The position numbers and the translations under genes were made by a program. Shown piece by piece: positions 1 to 7,617 of a stretch of DNA of 35,721 nucleotides. Positions within the stretch are counted from its first letter, which is position 1. Each line of letters begins with the position of its first letter. The stretch lies in the NCBI GenBank assembly GCA_023401495.1, contig JAEXDU010000172.1, positions 1 through 35,721 on the forward strand, in the 5' to 3' direction. The notes under the pieces were generated by a model. The model was not told the origin of the DNA, searched no databases, and saw nothing but the letters and a program-made list of their open reading frames with translations. Source of the DNA: Bacillota bacterium. Lineage in GTDB: Bacteria > Bacillota > Clostridia > Oscillospirales > Acutalibacteraceae.

Positions 1-81
1 CGTTTTTTGTTAAAAACTACTTTATGAAATACGGAAAAATACATAAAAAGTCACGCTTTTTCAGCATCTCTTTCAACATAG

Positions 82-109
82 TTGATTTTACAAAAAGCTA
101 TGGTATAAT
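82..109 (+). promoter_or_regulatory. Probable sigma-A promoter for the two-component operon
   Basis: TTGATT (82-87) and TATAAT (104-109) are separated by 16 bases, and TGG just before the -10 makes it an extended -10 element. It leaves a leader of about 155 bases before the kinase start. The leader holds a 7-bp stem, CCTGTGC (171-177) with GCACAGG (191-197). I looked for a glutamine riboswitch here and did not recognise one. Confidence 0.6.
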
Positions 110-272
110 TGAAATAAAGAATGAGAAGGACTTTTTGAGGGATATTATCTTTTTTGGAGAAACGCTTTCCCCTGTGCTCAAAACGGATCTGCACAGGTGT
201 GTGGTACCGGCCGGGCTGGGCGGAATATAGGCAAAGAGAGGGAGACATATTATTGCGGTAAGGGGAGAGGAA

Positions 273-1562
273 ATGAATGATTTAAAACACTGGAAGCACG
301 CATTGCTGATTGCGGTTATCGTGACTTTTTCCTCTCAGTTGTATTTTAATTTCTTTACGGATAACTTTCGTATTTCAGCGGCTGTCATCTTGTTTCCTGT
401 TTTACTCATGACCATTGCCAAGGATCAGAATTCCGCGGCGATTGGCTGTGTGACCGGCGCGATGGTGTTTGTGGTGCGTCTGTTCCTGATCAGCTCGGGG
501 ATTGCGCAGCTGCAGGACAATGTGACGGTTGCGCTGATCGGCGGTCTGTTTTATGTGGCCTATGGATTGCTGTTTTCGGTTTTTATTAAAAACAAGCATA
601 CGATTCCGTTTCAGCGGATGATCGTTGGGATGGTGCTCAGCGATTTCTGCGCCAATATTTTTGAAGTTGGGCTGCGTACAAGCATGCGGTACAACAGCCT
701 TGATACGCAGGTGTATTTTTATCTATTTGGAATTGCGGTAGTTCGTACGATTATTGCGGGTTCTATTCTGCTTGGTGAGCAGAATTATCGTGCTCTTATG
801 AAGAAAATGGAGCACGAAAACCGCTATCAGCGCTTGTACCTGATGACGACGCGGCTGAAAAATGAAGTGTACTTCATGGAGAAAAATACCGATGAAATCG
901 AGTCGGCGATGAGCAATGCCTATCGCCTGTATGAGAAGCTGTCGGGAATGGATTTACAGCCGGAGCTGAAGAAAACGGCGCTTTCGATCGCCCGCGATGT
1001 CCACGAGATCAAAAAGGATTATATCCGCATCATGCAGGGAATACAAAAAGAGATTGACGAGCAGTACAGCGAAGAAGAGATGGGGATTCGCGACCTGCTG
1101 CAAATATTAAAGGAATCCACTTATCGCCTGCTGGAGGCCCGCAGACTCGATATTCAGCTGGATTTTCAGGTGAAGGATGAGTTTGTCACCTGCGATCACT
1201 ATGCACTGATGTTGGTTTTGATGAACCTGGTGAATAACGGCATCGAAGCGATTGAGAAAAAAGGGCAAAAGGGCTGGATTCTTGTTTCTGTAGAGAAGCA
1301 GGGCGATCAGTTTTGGTTTACAGTAACCGATAATGGGCCCGGAATTCCGAAGAAAGATATGGACAGGATCTTTCAGATGGGATTTTCCACAAAGTTTGAT
1401 GAAGAAACGGGGAATATCTACCGGGGGGTAGGTCTGTCAGGGGTACAGATGACGGTAGAGGAAAAATTCCACGGTTCCATAGAAGTGAAATCAGAGCTTG
1501 GGGTTGGAACGGAATTCCGTGTAATGATCCCCGCGGAAATGCTGGAGGAAGAAATTGTATGA
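273..1562 (+). CDS. Sensor histidine kinase, GlnK/YcbA-like
   Basis: A 429-residue membrane histidine kinase that should phosphorylate the response regulator encoded next. Hydrophobic segments fill roughly residues 10-170, with no large extracellular domain. A helical region follows, with a candidate phospho-acceptor His244 in RDVHEIKKDY. The ATPase domain has an N box around residues 318-327 (NLVNNGIEAI), a G1 box DNGPGIP at 353-359 and a G2 box RGVGLSG at 384-390. The start has a good site, GGGGAGAGG. The gene overlaps the regulator by ATGA (1559-1562), so the two are translationally coupled. The pairing with a YcbB-type regulator suggests the Bacillus GlnK/GlnL glutamine-sensing system. 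That function is inferred from family and context; the signal sensed here is unknown. Confidence 0.85.
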   Translation: MNDLKHWKHALLIAVIVTFSSQLYFNFFTDNFRISAAVILFPVLLMTIAKDQNSAAIGCVTGAMVFVVRLFLISSGIAQLQDNVTVALIGGLFYVAYGLLFSVFIKNKHTIPFQRMIVGMVLSDFCANIFEVGLRTSMRYNSLDTQVYFYLFGIAVVRTIIAGSILLGEQNYRALMKKMEHENRYQRLYLMTTRLKNEVYFMEKNTDEIESAMSNAYRLYEKLSGMDLQPELKKTALSIARDVHEIKKDYIRIMQGIQKEIDEQYSEEEMGIRDLLQILKESTYRLLEARRLDIQLDFQVKDEFVTCDHYALMLVLMNLVNNGIEAIEKKGQKGWILVSVEKQGDQFWFTVTDNGPGIPKKDMDRIFQMGFSTKFDEETGNIYRGVGLSGVQMTVEEKFHGSIEVKSELGVGTEFRVMIPAEMLEEEIV

Positions 1563-2404
1563 ATTTTTATATTGTAGAAGACGATTTGTCGGTGATCAAC
1601 AACCTGGAAGATATTATTGAAAGCCATAACCTGGGCAGCGTGTGCGGCGATTCGGAGGGCAAGGCCCCCAACCCGGCAGAGATTATGGCGTTGAATCCCG
1701 ATGTGGTGCTGGTGGATTTCCTGATGCCCAATGTGGATGGAATCCAGGTGGTATCGGCTCTGCGCGAAATGGGCAGTACCGCCAAGTGCATCATGATCTC
1801 GCAGGTTTCGAACAAAGAGCTGATCATGAAAGCCTACAACGCAGGAGTAGATTTTTTTATCAGCAAGCCGATCAATGTGATCGAGATCAAGCGGGTGATT
1901 GAGAATATTACCCGGCAGATTCAGATGGAACAGACGCTGTCAAACATCCGCAAAATGTTTCAGGTGGATATGGGCGCCACACCAACCGCGGAAAAGGACG
2001 ATAAGGATACCCCCGTGCGCAGGCTGCAGTATATTCTCAATCAGCTTGGCATGTCTGGTGAAAAGGGCTCCAAAGACATCATCACCGTTTGCCAGTATCT
2101 GTATGATCATGAGAAAACCAGTATGGCCGAAGAGAACATCGGCAAGCTGTGTGAAATCTTGAGTGATAATCCTAAGAGCATGGAGCAGCGAATCCGCCGT
2201 GCGATTGCAAAGGGTATGTCGAATCTGGCCAATCTGGGCATTGAGGATTTTATGAACGACACCTTTACGCGGTATTCCAGCACCCTGTTCTCGTTTGAAG
2301 GCATCAAGACGGAGATGGATTTCATCCGCGGCAAGCGTTCCTCCGGCGGAAAGATCAACATTAAAAAGTTCATTAACGGTCTTCTGGTATTTATGGATCA
2401 ATAA
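1559..2404 (+). CDS. Response regulator, GlnL/YcbB-like
   Basis: A 281-residue two-component response regulator. The receiver domain (about 1-120) has the acidic pair Asp8/Asp9, phospho-acceptor Asp53 in LVDFLMP, Ser81 and Lys103 in SKPIN. The second half (about 125-280) lacks the common OmpR or LuxR helix-turn-helix and looks like the YcbB domain of Bacillus GlnL, which activates glutaminase and glutamine transport genes. The start overlaps the kinase stop by four bases. Because a complete glutamate fermentation pathway lies within 4 kb, control of glutamine or glutamate use is a reasonable guess, but no target site could be identified in the window. Family assignment is fairly sure; target genes are not. 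Confidence 0.82.
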   Translation: MNFYIVEDDLSVINNLEDIIESHNLGSVCGDSEGKAPNPAEIMALNPDVVLVDFLMPNVDGIQVVSALREMGSTAKCIMISQVSNKELIMKAYNAGVDFFISKPINVIEIKRVIENITRQIQMEQTLSNIRKMFQVDMGATPTAEKDDKDTPVRRLQYILNQLGMSGEKGSKDIITVCQYLYDHEKTSMAEENIGKLCEILSDNPKSMEQRIRRAIAKGMSNLANLGIEDFMNDTFTRYSSTLFSFEGIKTEMDFIRGKRSSGGKINIKKFINGLLVFMDQ

Positions 2405-2851
2405 CGAAGAAAAGCGCTGTCCTGATCGGGCGGCGCTTATGCTATATTATTTGTATTTACTTTTGTAAGAAGTGTTTTTGCTAAAGCAGGAGCCTTTCGT
2501 TCGCGCGCGAGAGAATTGTTTTTTCTGTGGGATTTTCCGCGACGCGCATGCTGGCGCAGTTTGCCAGCAGAAGTCACACGGAGAGTTCGTAAAGATAGAT
2601 TATAATGATTTATGATAGAAGGCTGCTTCCGTGTGGAAACAGCCAGCACACGCGTGACGAATGGAGCGCGAAGCGAAAGCTTTTCTCTGCGCTGCCCCGC
2701 GATCTGTCTGCAGGCTTAGCCTGCCTGCTATTCCCTTTTCATTATAATATAGAATATCAGAGGGAGTTCGCCACACAATTAGAAAACCCAGGCACTTCCA
2801 ACGGAGAATGGAAATGCCTGGGTTTTCTTCAGTTAGCATGGTGAAATCAAA
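2405..2851. other. Gene-free spacer with repeat-like structure
   Basis: No convincing gene in 447 bases. A weak hairpin after the response regulator pairs AAGCGC (2412-2417) with GCGCTT (2433-2438) but has no clear T run. A 7-bp stem pairs TGCTGGC (2549-2555) with GCCAGCA (2563-2569). The blocks near 2490-2590 and 2625-2690 are imperfect inverted copies of each other (for example CACACGGA near 2575 against TCCGTGTG near 2628). Parts resemble the outer end of the long inverted repeat at 20.4-21.0 kb (TTTTCTGTGGG and GCGCAG blocks, and GCAGGCT-AGCCTG at both sites). It may be a decayed relative, which is an inference. Confidence 0.45.
2783..2826 (-). terminator. Rho-independent terminator after hbd
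   Basis: AAAACCCAGGCA (2783-2794) pairs perfectly with TGCCTGGGTTTT (2815-2826), a 12-bp stem. On the minus strand it lies 25 bases beyond the hbd stop and ends in TTTTCT. The symmetry lets it act on both strands. Confidence 0.85.
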
Positions 2852-3685
2852 TTAATAGGTATAGAAGCCTTTGCCGGTTTTTCTTCCCAGCACGCCGCCG
2901 CGAACCATTTTACGCAGCAAGGGATGCGGGCGGTATTTGGTGTCGCCCGTCTCGGACTGGAGAACCTCCATAATCGCAAGGCAAATGTCCAGGCCGATCA
3001 AATCGCCCAGAGCCAGCGGGCCCATGGGGTGGTTTGCGCCCAGCTGCATCGCGGTGTCAATATCTTCGGCAGAGGCGGTGCCGTCTGCGTAAATACCAAT
3101 TGCTTCGTTGATCATCGGAACCAGGATGCGGTTTACAATAAAGCCTGCGGCATCCTTCGCGATAACCGGAGTCTTGCCAATCTCCTTGGCAATTTCAGAA
3201 ATGCGGTCAACCAGATCCTGCGGAGTGTTCAGGCCGACTACGATTTCAATCAGCTTCATGACAGGGGCCGGGTTGAAGAAGTGCATGCCGATCACGGGGC
3301 GGTCCAGCTTGGAGGACAGCTCTGTTACGGACAGAGAGGATGTATTGGTGGAGAAGATGGTCTCCTTTTTGCAGATGCCCTGCAGAGCCAGGAACAGCTC
3401 GCGCTTGGCCTGCATATTTTCAATCGCAGCTTCCACAACCAGGTCGCAGTCTGCAACCTTTTCTTTCAGGCCGGTGGTGATTTTCGAGAGGATTGCATCC
3501 TTCTTCGCTTCTTCCATCTTTCCTTTGGAAACGAGCTTTTCCAAATTTGCCTGAATTTTCTTTTTGCCATTTTCAGCAAAGCTTTCCTGAATGTCGCACA
3601 GAACAACCTCGTAGCCCTCTGTGACGGCGAAAGCCTGAGCAATACCGGAGCCCATGGTTCCGGCGCCGATTACGCCAACTTTCAT
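2852..3685 (-). CDS. hbd: 3-hydroxybutyryl-CoA dehydrogenase
   Basis: Reduces acetoacetyl-CoA to 3-hydroxybutyryl-CoA with NAD(P)H in the cytosol, the second step of the acetyl-CoA-to-butyrate pathway. The 277-residue length is normal for clostridial Hbd. The N-terminus has the dinucleotide-binding GAGTMGSG (residues 7-14). The catalytic pair is His135 in GMHFFNP and Glu147 in KLIEIV, with Asn185 in the conserved VNR. The start follows AGGAGG on the minus strand. It lies downstream of thl on the same strand, 316 bases away, so the two are probably co-transcribed. Its product joins the crt/bcd/etf genes encoded on the other strand. Confidence 0.96.
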   Translation of the reverse strand: MKVGVIGAGTMGSGIAQAFAVTEGYEVVLCDIQESFAENGKKKIQANLEKLVSKGKMEEAKKDAILSKITTGLKEKVADCDLVVEAAIENMQAKRELFLALQGICKKETIFSTNTSSLSVTELSSKLDRPVIGMHFFNPAPVMKLIEIVVGLNTPQDLVDRISEIAKEIGKTPVIAKDAAGFIVNRILVPMINEAIGIYADGTASAEDIDTAMQLGANHPMGPLALGDLIGLDICLAIMEVLQSETGDTKYRPHPLLRKMVRGGVLGRKTGKGFYTY

Positions 3686-4001
3686 GTGAATGACCTCCTG
3701 TTTCTATCATTTCTCCTCCCGCGGGCAGCCGTTATAGCGGTATGTCTCCCTCGGGCAGATAACAGGTGCTTCGGAGCCGGGCGAAACCCGCCCGGGCGGC
3801 GGAGAACCATTCGAACCAAATGAAACGGGAGCGCCCGGGCGGATTGCTCCGCGCGGGACGCTTGACCGAACAGTGATTGATTAAGAACCTTACGCCGTGA
3901 ACGGCAACAAGCTGTCGACGGCTGAAAGAACCTTCAAACTGAAAGCGGAGATATGTTTGCCGCTTGAGAATGAAATGTTTGGTTCCCTACAGATTCTTAA
4001 A
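3686..4001. other. Gene-free spacer between thl and hbd, GC-rich and structured
   Basis: 316 bases with no gene and no clear promoter for hbd. The part at about 3775-3870 is very GC-rich and self-complementary. CGCCCGGGCGG occurs near 3790 and again near 3832, and each copy is itself a near-palindrome. Between thl and hbd this could form stable RNA structure in a shared transcript. No T run marks it as a terminator. Confidence 0.5.
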
Positions 4002-5186
4002 TTATAAGGCTTCCACGATGGTGGAAACGCCCATGCCGCCGCCTACGCACAGAGTGGCAAGGCCCTTACCGCCGCCGCGGCGCTGCAGCTCATACAGCAG
4101 GGTGCAGAGGATACGGCAGCCGGAAGCGCCAACGGGATGGCCGATCGCAATCGCGCCGCCGTTCGGGTTGACCTTCTCTTTGTCCCACTTCAGCTCCATG
4201 CCTACGGCCAGAGCCTGCGCGGCAAATGCTTCGTTGGCTTCGATGACTTCCATCTCGTCGATGCCCATATTGAGCTTTGTGAGCAGCTTCTGGGTGGAGA
4301 AAGCAGGTCCAATGCCCATGATCGCCGGGTCTACACCGGCCCAGGAGCCGCCAACCCATCTGGCGATGGGCTTTACGCCGAGTTCTTTCGCCTTTTCGGC
4401 GCTCATAACGATTACAGCGGCAGCGCCGTCGTTAATGCCGGAAGCATTCGCGGCGGTAACAGTGCCGTCTTTCAGAAATGCGGGCTTCAGGCCGCTGATG
4501 CCTTCAACCGTTACACCTGCGCGAGCCTGCTCGTCGGTAGAGAATACCGTTACAGCGCCCTTTTTGCCGGGGATCTCCAGCGGAGCGATTTCGGCGTCGA
4601 ACTTGCCGGCCTTCTGTGCGGCTTCACATTTATTCTGGCTCCATACAGCAAATTCATCCTGCATCTCGCGGGTAATGCCGTATTTCTTTGCCACGTTTTC
4701 CGCGGTTACGCCCATGTGGTAGTCGTTGAACGCATCCCACAGAGCATCGTTTACCATGGTATCAACGATCTTGTTGTTGTTCATGCGGTAGCCGAAACGA
4801 GCCTGCTGCAGCGCATAAGGAGCAGCGGACATGTTCTCCATGCCGCCGGCGATGACGACGTCCGCTTCACCGGCACGGATGCGGGAAGCAGCAACGTTTA
4901 CGCTCTGCAGACCAGAACCGCAAACCTGGTTCAGGGTCAGCGCGGGAACCTCCTGCGGCAGACCTGCAAAAATAGCAGCCTGGCGAACCACGTTCTGGCC
5001 CAGGCCAGCCTGGATAACGCAGCCCATGAGGACTTCATCTACGTCAGAACCTTTAATGCCGGCTCTTTTCAAAGCCTGCTCAATTACAAATGCGCCAAGG
5101 CGGGGCGCCGGTACGCCGACAAGGCTTCCTCCGAATTTACCAACTGCCGTTCTAACGGCACCTGCCAATACGATTTCTGTTGCCAT
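4002..5186 (-). CDS. thl: Acetyl-CoA acetyltransferase (thiolase)
   Basis: Condenses two acetyl-CoA to acetoacetyl-CoA, the entry step of butyrate synthesis from acetyl-CoA. The 394-residue length is typical of biosynthetic thiolases. The acylated nucleophile is Cys89 in NQVCGSG; His350 in GHPVGASG and Cys380 in CVGGGMG complete the active site. The start has a clear AGGAGG site on the minus strand. It is divergent from the IclR-family gene and precedes hbd. The 394-base divergent region contains a good minus-strand promoter and an AAATGAATTT dyad. Confidence 0.96.
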   Translation of the reverse strand: MATEIVLAGAVRTAVGKFGGSLVGVPAPRLGAFVIEQALKRAGIKGSDVDEVLMGCVIQAGLGQNVVRQAAIFAGLPQEVPALTLNQVCGSGLQSVNVAASRIRAGEADVVIAGGMENMSAAPYALQQARFGYRMNNNKIVDTMVNDALWDAFNDYHMGVTAENVAKKYGITREMQDEFAVWSQNKCEAAQKAGKFDAEIAPLEIPGKKGAVTVFSTDEQARAGVTVEGISGLKPAFLKDGTVTAANASGINDGAAAVIVMSAEKAKELGVKPIARWVGGSWAGVDPAIMGIGPAFSTQKLLTKLNMGIDEMEVIEANEAFAAQALAVGMELKWDKEKVNPNGGAIAIGHPVGASGCRILCTLLYELQRRGGGKGLATLCVGGGMGVSTIVEAL

Positions 5187-5328
5187 AATGGTGCTAACCT
5201 CCTAAATTTTTTGGTGGGGTCACTCCGCTGCAAAACCAAGAATGCACTGCGGATTTTGAAATCAAAGACACCTGCCAAACATTTCACAATAAGGAATTCA
5301 TTCTGAATCATGGAATCAATTCATACCT

Positions 5329-5357
5329 ATTATCTCACTATCCAGACCAAAACACAA
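5329..5357 (-). promoter_or_regulatory. Probable promoter for thl-hbd
   Basis: On the minus strand TTGTGT (5352-5357) and GATAAT (5329-5334) are spaced by 17 bases. Transcription would start near 5322, about 135 bases ahead of thl. Confidence 0.5.
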
Positions 5358-5381
5358 GGGCCGGCTGACTGGTTTTTTTAA

Positions 5382-5395
5382 CAAAATGAATTTTG
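5382..5395. promoter_or_regulatory. Dyad CAAAAT-GA-ATTTTG, candidate IclR-type operator
   Basis: A perfect 6-bp inverted repeat with a GA spacer. It shares the core AAATGAATTT with the dyad at 6439-6454 ahead of gcdD. It sits about 25 bases upstream of the thl -35 and about 70 bases upstream of the regulator promoter. The core is close to the AAATNATTT core of the E. coli IclR operator, although the spacer here is two bases. Confidence 0.45.
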
Positions 5396-5463
5396 CTTTT
5401 TTAGTATTTTTGTCGTTTTCTAGACGCAGGGGAATATTTTGCGTGAGCTTGGTAAAAGAACAA

Positions 5464-5492
5464 TTGCATATTGTGAAATTATCTTGTATGAT
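5464..5492 (+). promoter_or_regulatory. Probable promoter of the IclR-family gene
   Basis: TTGCAT (5464-5469) and TATGAT (5487-5492) are spaced by 17 bases. A short dyad AAATGATTT (5513-5521) lies just after the expected start point, which would fit autoregulation. Confidence 0.6.
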
Positions 5493-5580
5493 GATAACCG
5501 TATTTTAGAGCAAAATGATTTGGAAATCGTGAAAAACCAACCAGAAACGATTCATTATCATAAAAAGAGGAGGTATTGAA

Positions 5581-6333
5581 ATGGTACAAAGCTTGATACG
5601 TGCGATGGAGGTTCTCGAGCACCTGCGAAAAGCAGATAAATCCTGTTCGCTTGCGGAACTGTCGCAGATGTCCGGCCTGCCGTCGAGCACGGTTCACCGG
5701 ATTCTGCAGACCTTTTGCAGCGCGAACTATGTGTCTCGCGACCCCAAAACACATCTTTATCGGCTGGGTACTGCCCTGATTCCGCTGGGAATGGCGGCGA
5801 CGAGACGGCTGCGGCTGAGTGATTCCGCGAAGCCTGTGCTGAAGGATCTGATGAAAACCACAAAGGAAGATGTTTTCCTGATTATTATATCCGGCTATAG
5901 GGGCATGGTGCTCGAAAAAGTGGAGGGCCCGAATCCCCTGAAGGTGATCGAGCGCTTCGGCAACGAGGTGGACCTGCACTACGGCGGCAGCCGGCGCGCC
6001 CTGCTAGCCTTTCAGTCGGACAGCTTCATTCGTGGCTATATTCAGGAGCATCTGCGGGATGAGCCGGGATTTACGCCGGAAGAAGAAAAGAAGCTTTTGA
6101 ACAGCCTGCTGCGCATTCGCGAGGAAGGCGTTGCAATTTCCCGTGGGGAATATATTCCAGATGCAGTGGGAATCGGTGCGCCGGTGTTCGATATGAACGG
6201 CAAGGCGGTCGCTTCCATCGGTCTGATCGCCCCGCAATCACGCACCACCAGAGCGCAGGAAGAGGAGTTCAAAGTACTGGTAAAGCAGCATGCAGCCCAA
6301 TTATCCACTTTATTGGGGTTTGTCCAAAAATGA
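5581..6333 (+). CDS. IclR-family transcriptional regulator
   Basis: A 250-residue DNA-binding regulator of the IclR family. The winged helix-turn-helix is at about residues 5-65 (LAELSQMSGLPSSTVHRIL as recognition region) and the effector-binding domain at about 80-248. AGGAGG precedes the ATG. It stands alone between the divergent thl-hbd genes and the gcd/but/hgd gene set. That position and the repeated AAATGAATTT dyads in both flanking promoter regions suggest that it controls butyrate and glutamate fermentation. The effector is unknown; family members commonly bind small carboxylic acids, and here an acid or CoA-derived intermediate would be plausible but is unproven. Confidence 0.9.
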   Translation: MVQSLIRAMEVLEHLRKADKSCSLAELSQMSGLPSSTVHRILQTFCSANYVSRDPKTHLYRLGTALIPLGMAATRRLRLSDSAKPVLKDLMKTTKEDVFLIIISGYRGMVLEKVEGPNPLKVIERFGNEVDLHYGGSRRALLAFQSDSFIRGYIQEHLRDEPGFTPEEEKKLLNSLLRIREEGVAISRGEYIPDAVGIGAPVFDMNGKAVASIGLIAPQSRTTRAQEEEFKVLVKQHAAQLSTLLGFVQK

Positions 6334-6388
6334 CAATAATCCGCTGCCATTTTTATTTAAAATAAAGCTCTAATGTCTTGTTTTTTTA

Positions 6389-6417
6389 TTGACACACAAT
6401 TCAATTGATGCTATCAT
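6389..6417 (+). promoter_or_regulatory. Strong sigma-A promoter for the gcd/but/hgd gene set
   Basis: TTGACA (6389-6394, a perfect -35) and TATCAT (6412-6417) are spaced by exactly 17 bases. The start point would be near 6424, about 60 bases ahead of gcdD. Confidence 0.8.
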
Positions 6418-6438
6418 TTATTGAGAAAATTCCAAAAA

Positions 6439-6454
6439 ATGAAATGAATTTCAT
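6439..6454. promoter_or_regulatory. Perfect dyad ATGAAAT-GA-ATTTCAT, candidate operator
   Basis: A 7-bp perfect inverted repeat with a GA spacer, about 15-30 bases after the predicted start point of the gcdD promoter. A bound protein here would block elongation or initiation. Its inner part TGAAAT-ATTTCA resembles the IclR-type operator, and the core repeats the one at 5382-5395. Confidence 0.55.
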
Positions 6455-6486
6455 AATACGGGAAACCAAGAGGGGGGATTTAGAGC

Positions 6487-6738
6487 ATGCCAGTTGAGCA
6501 ATTACTGCCGCTGTTGTTCTCAGGACTGACCGTGATACTGACGATTGCTATTCTTTCAACGCTGACCAAGATCAAGGCTGCGGTGGAAGAGTTGGCAGCA
6601 AGGCCTGTTGTGGCACCGGCGCCGCAGCCTGTGGACGATGGAACAGATGAGATTTATGCGGTTATTATGGCCACAATCAGCGAGGATTTGCAGATTCCGC
6701 TGGATCAGCTGCAGTTTAACAGCATCAGAGAGTATTAA
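6487..6738 (+). CDS. gcdD: Glutaconyl-CoA decarboxylase delta subunit (OadG-like small membrane subunit)
   Basis: An 83-residue protein with one N-terminal membrane helix (about residues 5-25), an Ala/Pro linker (about 38-48) and a C-terminal segment EIYAVIMATISEDL...NSIREY that resembles the end of OadG/MmdD/GcdD assembly subunits. These subunits hold the biotin-dependent sodium-pump decarboxylase together at the membrane. AGGGGGG precedes the ATG. It is the first gene after a strong promoter and is followed by the biotin carrier gcdC, as in known decarboxylase clusters. It is shorter than some GcdD proteins. The sequence is weakly conserved, so context supports the call as much as the sequence. 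Confidence 0.8.
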   Translation: MPVEQLLPLLFSGLTVILTIAILSTLTKIKAAVEELAARPVVAPAPQPVDDGTDEIYAVIMATISEDLQIPLDQLQFNSIREY

Positions 6739-6794
6739 CACAAGAAAGCATCCGTTGTTTGAAAAGAATTATGTTGTGATAGGAGAGACCGATT

Positions 6795-7247
6795 ATGAAA
6801 TACTTGGCAAGAGTCAATGGCAAAGCATATGAGGTGGATGTGGAGCGCGCTCCCTCCGCTTACAAACCGATTCCCAGAGGAATCTACACTGGTGAGCTTC
6901 AGGCGGCTCCGGCCCCGGTAGCAGCTCCCGTAGCAGCTCCCGCCCCCGTAGCGGCAGCTCCGGCTCCCGCAGCAGCTCCTGCCCCTGCAGCAGCTCCCGC
7001 TCCCAAGAAGGCTCCCGCAGCAGCGGCGGCTGGCGACACCACCGTTAACTGCCCCATGCCCGGAACCATCCTGCAAGTGAAGGTTTCCGAAGGTCAGGCA
7101 GTCAAAGCGGGCGATACCCTGTTCGTCCTCGAGGCTATGAAGATGGAAAACGAGATCGTTGCTCCCTGCGACGGTACTGTGAAGAGCATTTCCGTCAACA
7201 AGGGCGATGCGGTACAGTCCAACGATCAGCTGGCTATTGTTGGCTGA
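6795..7247 (+). CDS. gcdC: Biotin carrier subunit of glutaconyl-CoA decarboxylase
   Basis: A 150-residue biotin carrier. A short N-terminal domain (1-35) leads into a flexible Ala/Pro linker (about 37-80), and the biotinyl domain occupies about 81-150. Biotin attaches to Lys116 in EAMKMEN. The carrier moves CO2 from the carboxyltransferase GcdA to the membrane decarboxylase subunit GcdB. AGGAGA precedes the ATG. It lies between gcdD and gcdA, so a role in glutaconyl-CoA decarboxylation is more likely than in acetyl-CoA carboxylase, whose carrier lacks such neighbours. The linker codons are very repetitive (GCT/GCA/CCC runs), so this stretch is prone to length change. Confidence 0.9.
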   Translation: MKYLARVNGKAYEVDVERAPSAYKPIPRGIYTGELQAAPAPVAAPVAAPAPVAAAPAPAAAPAPAAAPAPKKAPAAAAAGDTTVNCPMPGTILQVKVSEGQAVKAGDTLFVLEAMKMENEIVAPCDGTVKSISVNKGDAVQSNDQLAIVG

Positions 7248-7617
7248 TTCTCCCCCCTCAGTTTTATATTTGCTGCCGGAGTCATCCGGCTTGCGCTGAA
7301 GTAACGGCTCGCAGGTTCTTATCGTGGAATGCATTCTAAGATGTGGATGGTTCACGGAAGAATCCAGTGCGGGCTTTTCAGCGGGTTTTATGAGGTTGCA
7401 AACAGAGGCGGATTTGTGCGTTTCCTGAAAATACAGCTTGGCAAACCGGAGTTTCTGTGTTAGAATATACAGTAAGCATGGGTGGCTTGTCCAAAAATTA
7501 ACAAATCAGCTATTTCGCTGTATTTTTTCGATTTTTTCTGTTTTTTTCGGTAACTGCAAATAAATTCTGCCTTTTACAGTCCAAATTATTCTTATTTGAA
7601 AAAGGAGGCACCTGTCA
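7248..7617. other. Gene-free region with gcdA promoter and long leader
   Basis: 370 bases with no gene. After gcdC a 6-bp hairpin GCCGGA (7275-7280) with TCCGGC (7285-7290) lacks a T run, so it is not a clear terminator. The distal part carries a good promoter (7438-7466) and a leader of about 145 bases with a short CAGC/GCTG hairpin followed by T-rich tracts (about 7507-7545). A regulatory role of the leader is possible but not shown. Confidence 0.5.
7438..7466 (+). promoter_or_regulatory. Promoter ahead of gcdA
   Basis: TTGGCA (7438-7443) and TAGAAT (7461-7466) are spaced by 17 bases. gcdA and the downstream genes could thus be transcribed at a level different from gcdD-gcdC. Confidence 0.65.

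Larger units (their letters stand above)
5187..5580. promoter_or_regulatory. Divergent thl / IclR control region
   Basis: 394 bases with no gene. It holds the thl promoter (minus strand), the regulator promoter (plus strand), one full dyad CAAAAT-GA-ATTTTG and a shorter AAATGATTT. The region is AT-rich compared with the flanking genes, as expected for control DNA. Confidence 0.6.

Noticed and set aside
24..230. 68-codon frame ahead of the histidine kinase
   Set aside because: It begins upstream of the likely promoter at 82-109, has no ribosome site and resembles nothing known.
116..272. Possible glutamine riboswitch in the kinase leader
   Set aside because: The one stem seen (171-197) does not match the conserved bases of that class that I could recall. 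No other class was recognised.
6795..7247. Biotin carrier as acetyl-CoA carboxylase subunit AccB
   Set aside because: The neighbours are gcdD and gcdA and no accC or accD is present, so the decarboxylase role is better supported.
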